Assembly (NCBI GenBank): GCA_016874875.1
Contig: VGTA01000032.1
Span: 1-12,569 of the forward strand
Length of the DNA: 12,569 nt
Source of the DNA: Deltaproteobacteria bacterium
Lineage (GTDB): Bacteria; Myxococcota_A; Bradymonadia; UBA7976; VGTA01
Direction of reading: 5' to 3'
The notes beneath the pieces were generated by a model. The model searched no databases and had not been told where the DNA came from. It saw only the letters and a list, made by a program, of their open reading frames with translations. Both the position numbers and the translations under genes were made by a program. Below, piece by piece: positions 10,001 through 12,569 of the stretch (within the stretch, counting starts at the first letter, position 1; each line of letters starts with the position of its first letter).

Positions 10001-10500
10001 ACGCGCCCCCCCCCCGCCGCCTCCACCGCCGTGAGGAGGGCGTCGCGCAGCTCTGGGTCAGCCCGCTCCACGCGCCGCGCCACCGCCCTGTCCGACCAGA
10101 GCCGCGCGAGGGGCGCCGCCGCGCCGGCGAGCCACCCAACGGCGAGGGCTGCGACGGCGGCGAGGGCCGTCCACCAGAGCCACCCCCCGCGCCACCCCGC
10201 CGCCACCGCCCCGAGGAGGAGGAGTCCCGCCACGAGCGCCGCCGCCAGCGTCCACAGCGAGGAGGCGAGCAGCCCGAGCGCCGCCCATCGCCACCGCGCC
10301 GCCCGCAGCCGCCGCGTCAAGGTCACGCGCGCCCCCCCATCGCCCGCGCCCCCGCCCGCGCCGCCCGCGCCCGCAGCGCCGCGCTCCTCGACCTCGCCGA
10401 GGCGGGCGCCCTCGCCCTCGCCCTCGCCCTCGCCGGGGCGGGCGCCCTCGCCCTCGCGAGTGTCGCGCGCGAGGGGTGTGTGTGTGGTGAACATGCTCAT
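7027..10500 (-). CDS. DUF4175-type membrane protein with long periplasmic coiled-coil and Gln-rich repeats
   Basis: The 1157-residue protein is the first gene of the minus-strand operon. Its layout: a low-complexity acidic N-terminus with Gly-Glu repeats (17-31) and a Gly/Ala stretch; two hydrophobic helices (about 72-101 and 107-130); a third at about 201-222; then a large region predicted to lie outside the cytoplasm. That region has DUF4175-like beta motifs: ADIRLLITPPPYAGLPPR (248-265), VRLLAPAQG, KVSAQDDFGLSAATLLV (400-416) and GDRLALWVEVLDN (454-466). From about 495 to 900 it is strongly helical and coiled-coil, with many Glu, Gln, Arg and Leu residues, followed by a QQQGA repeat block (about 934-969) and a Gly-Gln-rich stretch near the C-terminus. 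DUF4175 genes accompany MoxR-DUF58-BatA/DUF4159 clusters in Alphaproteobacteria, supporting the assignment. The ATG at 10500 has AAGGAG 9 nt upstream; an ATG two codons later is less well spaced. No enzymatic motif is seen. It could be an envelope scaffold or sensor. Confidence 0.8.
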   Translation of the reverse strand: MSMFTTHTPLARDTREGEGARPGEGEGEGEGARLGEVEERGAAGAGGAGGGAGDGGARVTLTRRLRAARWRWAALGLLASSLWTLAAALVAGLLLLGAVAAGWRGGWLWWTALAAVAALAVGWLAGAAAPLARLWSDRAVARRVERADPELRDALLTAVEAAGGGRVGAPDLAEALVRRVAARLAGTPAARWAPWAPLRAPLRALLAASLCVGAAYAARGAALSAALATLTAAPSALRDRVSRAPLLADIRLLITPPPYAGLPPRAVDFGSGDFEALAGSVVRVEATLARPASSASLLLRAIEGAQGAGAGAGAGAGAGAGEAQSLPLSLDPPGGRAAHATFTLSAPLTWRAALTDVAGARWVEAAARHALVVPDAPPKVRLLAPAQGARLDPQREVALKVSAQDDFGLSAATLLVALASDLERPERIPLRDVHGAAWEREDALSLDVVEAQPGDRLALWVEVLDNRAVGAGPQRASSEVVMVEVESPSADHHALLDLLRAHLERQLDALAARLELTAREGEPLVGWMEARALTDAALDELRDLVTVKMAADALTPRDVHLAFVGRLERYEQAASEEARAVSALTARPQPPSPAALDAAQAALVGEVEQVVILLEAMGARMALDEMAELAEDLERRRAQLRELMSQYRESPSDALKDRIRRELQRFRQKMQQMREAMQRLSKKLPKEFLNLDGMKSDEVVKSLEESEAQLDSIDKMLDEGRMEDALKALDELSDSLDELSSQLKKDQEELHQQSNPELERALSELMDQTRDLMRAQDELARDAEGQQRAMDEATRQNLEGDAARALRERVARLQALSVEASRLDLGGADGYFSSLREEATKAVEDLARSVSQAQLLEALDAATRARGAFGALERLTALGREGGQALLREGERVSGEVEDLLEQLRQDLERAAESAQRREAQAQERAREERAQQGAQQQGAQQQGAQQQGAQQQGAQQQGAQQQGAQQQGGTQQGAQQGAQAGGQGARRGGAGRDPGAQLARRQGALSEGVRRLKERLDAKRDKTPSLHQVPDAPFDAALEGSRQAERGLRESPGQGREGQRRVQESLGELMEGLKRAKQPAPRPGQGERGQGQGQGQGQGGAQEEGRGESSQERVEIPDGERRSPDALRRDLLDAMKSKPAQGYDEQVKAYYESLVR
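7053..7057 (-). promoter_or_regulatory. Ribosome binding site AAAGG for the peptidase ATG
   Basis: On the minus strand AAAGG stands 6 nt before the ATG at 7046, inside the last codons of the DUF4175 gene. It favours this ATG over the GTG at 7013 or the CTG at 6902, neither of which has a comparable site. Confidence 0.45.
7208..7231 (-). repeat. 6-bp tandem repeat encoding Gly-Gln in the DUF4175 gene
   Basis: Four copies of CCCTGC on the plus strand encode alternating Gly-Gln close to the C-terminus of the DUF4175 protein, probably a flexible linker. Confidence 0.8.
7595..7699 (-). repeat. 15-bp tandem repeat encoding QQQGA in the DUF4175 gene
   Basis: Seven 15-bp units (plus-strand form CCCTGCTGCTGNGCN) differ almost only at one or two positions, mostly synonymous third bases. 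Shorter 12-bp versions flank the array to about 7565 and 7712. Together they encode the QQQGA block near residues 930-980, in frame. Confidence 0.9.
9539..9580 (-). repeat. 6-bp tandem repeat encoding Gly-Ala in the DUF4175 gene
   Basis: Five copies of CCCGCT followed by two of CCTGCT encode a Gly-Ala run at about residues 307-320, inside the beta-rich ectodomain. It may be an inserted flexible loop between two strands. Confidence 0.85.
10408..10431 (-). repeat. 6-bp tandem repeat encoding Gly-Glu in the DUF4175 N-terminus
   Basis: Four plus-strand copies of GCCCTC encode Gly-Glu pairs in the cytoplasmic N-terminal tail of the DUF4175 protein; near-copies follow at 10443-10456. Confidence 0.8.
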
Positions 10501-10509
10501 CGCTCAGCG

Positions 10510-10515
10510 CTCCTT
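10510..10515 (-). promoter_or_regulatory. Ribosome binding site AAGGAG for the DUF4175 gene
   Basis: AAGGAG on the minus strand lies 9 nt before the ATG at 10500 and 15 nt before the alternative ATG at 10494, so the first ATG is preferred. Confidence 0.65.
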
Positions 10516-10544
10516 GGCTCTCGCGCGCCCCGAGAGACGCGCCC

Positions 10545-10572
10545 GGTAGATGTACAGCGCGCGGCGCGTCAA
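10545..10572 (-). promoter_or_regulatory. Candidate promoter of the five-gene operon
   Basis: On the minus strand TTGACG (10572-10567), five of six bases of a sigma-70 -35 box, is followed after 16 nt by TCTACC (10550-10545), a weak -10 (three of six). It lies about 45 bp upstream of the DUF4175 start in the divergent region, where a promoter is required. The -35 match is convincing; the -10 is not, and an ECF-type promoter could be used instead. Confidence 0.35.
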
Positions 10573-10635
10573 ATCCACACCCCGGCGCCCGCGCCCGCCT
10601 CAGGCGCGGTCAGCGCCGGCGCGCGGGGGGCGAAA

Positions 10636-10670
10636 TTGCCTCCGAAAGCGTCTGTGGAGTGTGCTATCTT
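10636..10670 (+). promoter_or_regulatory. Candidate promoter of the sigma gene
   Basis: TTGCCT (10636-10641) is a possible -35 element, and TGCTATCTT (10662-10670) a possible -10 region about 67-75 bp before the TTG start. Spacing is poor: 20 nt to TGCTAT and 23 nt to TATCTT. The TGTGCTAT sequence alone resembles an extended -10. This is a weak assignment based on local AT content and position. Confidence 0.3.
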
Positions 10671-10721
10671 CCGCCCCCGCGAACATAACGCCATCGACGC
10701 AACGACGCGCGCTGCCCGCGC

Positions 10722-10730
10722 GGGAGGTGA
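10722..10730 (+). promoter_or_regulatory. Strong ribosome binding site GGGAGGTGA deciding the TTG start of the sigma gene
   Basis: GGAGGTGA is an eight-base perfect complement to the 3' end of 16S rRNA and ends 6 nt before the TTG at 10737-10739. No ATG or GTG is similarly placed, so this site fixes a TTG start. A perfect Shine-Dalgarno with a weak start codon may be a way to set a moderate expression level. Confidence 0.8.
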
Positions 10731-10736
10731 GCGACC

Positions 10737-11501
10737 TTGACCCCCAGAGCCCCCTCATCAGCCCCCCGCCCGCCCGCCGACGCCCCCGCAGAGCGCGACC
10801 CGCAGAGCGCCCTCGCAGAGCGCGACCCGCAGAGCGCCCTCGACAGCGCCGCCGTGCGCCGCTGCCTGCGAGGCGACAAGCGCGGATTTGACGACCTCGT
10901 CCGCCGTTATGAGCGCCTCGCCCTCTACATCGCCGTGGGCTACCTGCGCAGCGAGGAGGACGCGCGCGACGCGGCGCAGGAGGCGTTCATCAAGGCCTAC
11001 AGGAGCCTCCACCGCTTTGACCCCGAGAGCTCCTTTAAGGCGTGGTTTGTGCGCATCCTCAAGAACGCCTGCGTGGACCACTACCGCCGAGAGAAAAATC
11101 GGCGCGGCCTTGAATACGAGGAGGGGCGCGCCCGATCCGACGCCGCCGACGGTCTGCGCCTTCACGCGCAGATGGAGGACGTGATCCCCGACGCCCACTA
11201 CGAGCTTGAGGAGGTGGGGCGCGTCTACCAAGAGGCGCTCGCGACGCTCTCGGCGCCCCACCGAGAGGTCATCATCCTCAGAGAGTTTGAAGAGATGAGC
11301 TACGAGGAGATCGCCGCCGCCACCGACGCGCACATCGGGACCGTGATGAGTCGCCTCCACCACGCCCGCAAGCGCCTCCAGGAGGCGCTCAAGCCCTACC
11401 TCGAGTCGATCGGCGCCTACACCCTCGCCGCGCGCGCCGGGGAGGGCGTGGGCGCCAAGCGCCCCCGCGCCGCCCGGGACCCCTCAGGCGGAGACCGCTA
11501 A
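10737..11501 (+). CDS. ECF-type RNA polymerase sigma factor (sigma-70 family, group 4)
   Basis: The 254-residue protein has the two-domain structure of an ECF sigma factor. Region 2 (about 49-120) reads RGFDDLVRRYERLALYIA, EDARDAAQEAFIKAY, then FKAWFVRILKNACVDHYRR. It has the conserved D-A-x-Q-E/D-x-F core-binding helix and the usual region 2.4 W-F-x-R-I-x-x-N. After a linker (about 121-160) comes region 4 (164-218), LSAPHREVIILREFEEMSYEEIAAATDAHIGTVMSRLHHARKRLQEAL, a helix-turn-helix for -35 recognition. Both ends are longer than usual: about 45 extra residues at the N-terminus, including a perfect duplication of AERDPQSAL (18-26 and 27-35), and a 30-residue basic tail. It directs RNA polymerase to a special set of promoters. 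The anti-sigma-like gene 62 bp downstream is its probable regulator, and the divergent operon a possible target (inference). The TTG start is supported by GGGAGGTGA. Confidence 0.93.
   Translation: MTPRAPSSAPRPPADAPAERDPQSALAERDPQSALDSAAVRRCLRGDKRGFDDLVRRYERLALYIAVGYLRSEEDARDAAQEAFIKAYRSLHRFDPESSFKAWFVRILKNACVDHYRREKNRRGLEYEEGRARSDAADGLRLHAQMEDVIPDAHYELEEVGRVYQEALATLSAPHREVIILREFEEMSYEEIAAATDAHIGTVMSRLHHARKRLQEALKPYLESIGAYTLAARAGEGVGAKRPRAARDPSGGDR
10788..10841 (+). repeat. Perfect 27-bp tandem duplication in the sigma gene
   Basis: The 27-bp unit 10788-10814 is repeated without a mismatch at 10815-10841, duplicating AERDPQSAL (residues 18-26 and 27-35) ahead of sigma region 2. Identity at every base suggests a recent event. 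Confidence 0.92.
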
Positions 11502-11552
11502 GGCGCCGCGCCCCCCTCCCCCGCGAATCCAGCCCGCTCCATCATCCATCAC

Positions 11553-11558
11553 AGGAGA
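11553..11558 (+). promoter_or_regulatory. Ribosome binding site AGGAGA for the anti-sigma-like gene
   Basis: AGGAGA lies 5 nt before the ATG at 11564 in the 62-bp gap after the sigma gene. Its own good site indicates the gene can be translated independently of the sigma gene. Confidence 0.65.
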
Positions 11559-11563
11559 ACATC

Positions 11564-12109
11564 ATGACAGACGAGCAGCTCTTGGTCCTCTACTTTGACG
11601 GCGAGCTCGACGCCGAGGTCGCCGAGGAGCTCGCGGCGCGCCTTGAGGCGGAGCCGGCGCTCCAGGAGGCGCTCGACGCGCTGTGGGCGCAGCGGGCGGG
11701 GGTGCGGGGCGCGGTGGGGGCGGAGCTGTCCGCCCTGCGCCTCGACGGCTTCGCGGAGCGCGTCATCGCCGCGCTCCCGCCGGACGAGGAGGTGGAGTGG
11801 CTGCGCGCGGCGGGCGCGGCGGGCGCGGCGGGCGCGGCGGGCGCGGCGGGTCGCGGCGTGGGGGCGCGTGTTGGCGAGTGGCTCTCCGCCCGCCTCGCCC
11901 CGCTCCTCTTGGGGGCGGCGGTGGCGGCGGCGGTGATGGTGGGGCTGCGCCTGTGGGCGGGGGAGGCGCCGCGCTCGCCGGCGACGCCGGGGCGCGCGCC
12001 CTCTGGCGCTCAGGCGCCCGGGAGCGCCGTGCAGATCAAACTCGACGCGCAGGGCGCGCCCATGCACGACGAGGATGAGGGCGAGGGGGGCGCCGGGAGC
12101 GACATCTGA
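11564..12109 (+). CDS. Single-pass anti-sigma factor-like membrane protein lacking the zinc motif
   Basis: The 181-residue protein has no cysteine. Its first 45 residues (EQLLVLYFDGELDAEVAEELAARLEAEPALQEALDAL) resemble the helical anti-sigma domain: the L-x-x-Y-x-D-G-E-L opening helix followed by an E-A/A-R-L helix. The HxxxCxxC zinc site of ZAS proteins is replaced by EAEPALQEAL. A linker follows with five AAG repeats (82-96), then one transmembrane helix (about 111-131, LAPLLLGAAVAAAVMVGLRLW) and a 50-residue hydrophilic tail ending in acidic residues, which would be periplasmic if the N-terminus is inside. Position directly after an ECF sigma gene, plus topology, makes a membrane-bound anti-sigma the best reading: it would hold the sigma factor at the membrane until a signal releases it. 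The domain match is from pattern recognition only; an unrelated sigma-operon membrane protein remains possible. Confidence 0.7.
   Translation: MTDEQLLVLYFDGELDAEVAEELAARLEAEPALQEALDALWAQRAGVRGAVGAELSALRLDGFAERVIAALPPDEEVEWLRAAGAAGAAGAAGAAGRGVGARVGEWLSARLAPLLLGAAVAAAVMVGLRLWAGEAPRSPATPGRAPSGAQAPGSAVQIKLDAQGAPMHDEDEGEGGAGSDI
11807..11851 (+). repeat. 9-bp tandem repeat encoding AAG in the anti-sigma-like gene
   Basis: Five copies of GCGGCGGGC (the last ends in T) encode (AAG)x5 at residues 82-96, the linker between the predicted sigma-binding part and the membrane helix. Confidence 0.9.
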
Positions 12110-12131
12110 CCTCTGAGCGCGTGGGGGGGCG

Positions 12132-12168
12132 TTTTTGTTTTGAGCCGCGGCGCGTTCTGTGGTGATCT
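12132..12168 (+). promoter_or_regulatory. T-rich run and candidate promoter before the FtsB-like gene
   Basis: The 97-bp gap between the anti-sigma-like and FtsB-like genes starts with a G-rich run followed by TTTTTGTTTT (12132-12141), the most AT-rich stretch in the window. It could be an intrinsic terminator tail, but the only stem I can draw before it is a 3-bp CGC/GCG, which is too weak. It could equally be an upstream element of a promoter: TTGAGC (12140-12145), 17 nt, then TGATCT (12163-12168), about 38 bp before the ATG at 12207. The -10 is poor. Confidence 0.3.
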
Positions 12169-12206
12169 AGGCGGGTGAGGTGGGAGTTTCGCTGTCTGGA
12201 GGAGCT

Positions 12207-12569
12207 ATGCCGTTCGTCACCCTGAGCAGGGCGCTGCTCATGAGCCTCGCGTGCGCCGTGGGGGCTTTCGCTTGGTACGCTACGCGCGTGGAGGGCCCGG
12301 CGCTCTCGCGGCTCATCGCGGAGCGCGAGCGCCTGCTCGAGCAGCGGCGGCAGGAGGTGCGCGAGCTCGAGCACAGGGTGCACGTCATCGAGGCTGAGAT
12401 TCAGGCGCTCGAGGTCGACAGCGAGGAGAGCTCGCTGATGGCGCGGACGCTCTTGGGGATGGTGCTGCCCTCTGAGCTGCTCTATCAGCTCAGCGGGGGC
12501 GCGGGGGCAGCGGCGGGGGCGGCGGGGGCGGGGGCGGCGGCGGGGGCGGCGGCGGCGGGGGCGGCGGCG
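12207..12569 (+). CDS. FtsB/DivIC-like septum formation protein (partial, runs off the window)
   Basis: The frame opens at ATG 12207, with GGAGGAG ending 2 nt before it, and stays open to the last base: 121 codons without a stop. Residues 1-25 are a short N-terminus plus one transmembrane helix (LLMSLACAVGAFAWYAT). Residues 35-70 are a heptad-like coiled coil (LIAERERLLEQRRQEVRELEHRVHVIEAEIQALE). Residues 71-95, DSEESSLMARTLLGMVLPSELLYQL, match the end of FtsB/DivIC proteins, where a D-x-x-x-x-E-x-x-A-R-x-x-L-G-x-v-x-p-x-E-x-x-Y pattern is usual. FtsB is a bitopic divisome protein that links FtsL and FtsQ, and this one should lie in the inner membrane with the coiled coil outside. The core ends near residue 96 and is followed by an Ala/Gly-only tail of at least 24 residues, a strange extension for the family. 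The 3' end is missing. Confidence 0.75.
   Translation, partial: MPFVTLSRALLMSLACAVGAFAWYATRVEGPALSRLIAERERLLEQRRQEVRELEHRVHVIEAEIQALEVDSEESSLMARTLLGMVLPSELLYQLSGGAGAAAGAAGAGAAAGAAAAGAAA
12495..12569 (+). repeat. Ala/Gly codon run at the end of the FtsB-like gene
   Basis: Only GCG/GCA and GGG/GGC codons are used from residue 97 to the window edge, in irregular A and G order. It is a low-complexity run rather than a fixed-unit repeat. Its total length is unknown because the window stops inside it. Confidence 0.8.

Larger units (their letters stand above)
10501..10736. promoter_or_regulatory. Divergent control region between the DUF4175 operon and the sigma gene
   Basis: These 236 bp hold no convincing gene and must contain the start signals of both divergent units. 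The part nearest the sigma gene (about 10632-10697) is visibly less GC-rich than the coding DNA, as expected for promoter DNA. No clear ECF-type GGAAC -35 box was found by eye on either strand, so autoregulation by the encoded sigma factor cannot be claimed from sequence alone. Confidence 0.6.

Noticed and set aside
10480..10740. Small plus-strand frame ending in TGA that overlaps the sigma TTG as TTGA
   Set aside because: The overlap looks like coupling, but the frame begins antisense to the DUF4175 start, spans the least GC-rich promoter DNA and shows no protein-like pattern. Kept as unlikely.
12117..12141. Intrinsic terminator after the anti-sigma-like gene
   Set aside because: There is a T-rich run but only a 3-bp stem before it, so it is not supported as a hairpin terminator.
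10665..12168. Shared ATCT core in three candidate -10 regions (sigma gene, DUF4175 operon, FtsB-like gene)
   Set aside because: Distances from the TTG-type -35 boxes differ too much (15, 19 and 24 nt to ATCT), so the match is probably chance.

Overview
The window is a 12.6 kb piece of a very GC-rich chromosome (clearly above 70% GC, judged by eye). It is almost fully packed with genes. The GC content, the Ala/Gly/Arg-rich proteins, the frequent GTG/TTG starts and the gene families (JmjC-like cupin, gluzincin-TPR lipoprotein-like protein, DUF4175, MoxR/DUF58/BatA cluster, ECF sigma with anti-sigma) suggest a myxobacterium-like member of the Myxococcota (former Deltaproteobacteria). That assignment is an inference, because no marker gene is present. 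There are no tRNA or rRNA genes, CRISPR arrays, insertion sequences or phage genes.

Layout. (1) Positions 1-1105, plus strand: the last codons of an upstream gene, then a JmjC/cupin-8 Fe(II)/2-oxoglutarate oxygenase-like gene that starts at a TTG overlapping the upstream stop. (2) Positions 1062-10500, minus strand: one operon of five genes, read from right to left: a 1157-residue DUF4175-type membrane protein with a long coiled-coil tail; an exported HExxH...E gluzincin peptidase with C-terminal TPRs; a MoxR AAA+ ATPase; a DUF58 protein with an intact MIDAS; and a BatA-like membrane protein with a degenerate von Willebrand domain. Every junction overlaps (20 nt, then ATGA, GTGA, GTGA), so the five proteins are probably made in fixed proportions. 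The last gene runs 44 nt into the end of the convergent oxygenase gene. (3) Positions 10501-10736: a 236-bp divergent control region. (4) Positions 10737-12109, plus strand: an ECF-type sigma factor with a perfect 8-base Shine-Dalgarno and a TTG start, followed 62 bp later by a single-pass, cysteine-free anti-sigma-like protein. (5) Position 12207 to the end: the start of an FtsB/DivIC-like septum protein that leaves the window inside an Ala/Gly tail.

How it may work together (inference). MoxR ATPases act with DUF58/vWA proteins as chaperone-like or metal-insertion machines linked to envelope stress. Here the partners are a membrane-anchored BatA-like protein, a large DUF4175 protein predicted to be mostly periplasmic, and a secreted metalloprotease that is not part of the textbook Bat operon. 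The divergent sigma/anti-sigma pair is a natural candidate for sensing envelope stress and controlling the operon.

Two patterns cut across the genes. Most of them carry in-frame tandem repeats with units of 6, 9, 15, 18 or 27 bp. Phe is written TTT almost always when the next residue is Asp, Glu, Lys or Asn, although TTC is preferred in other contexts.
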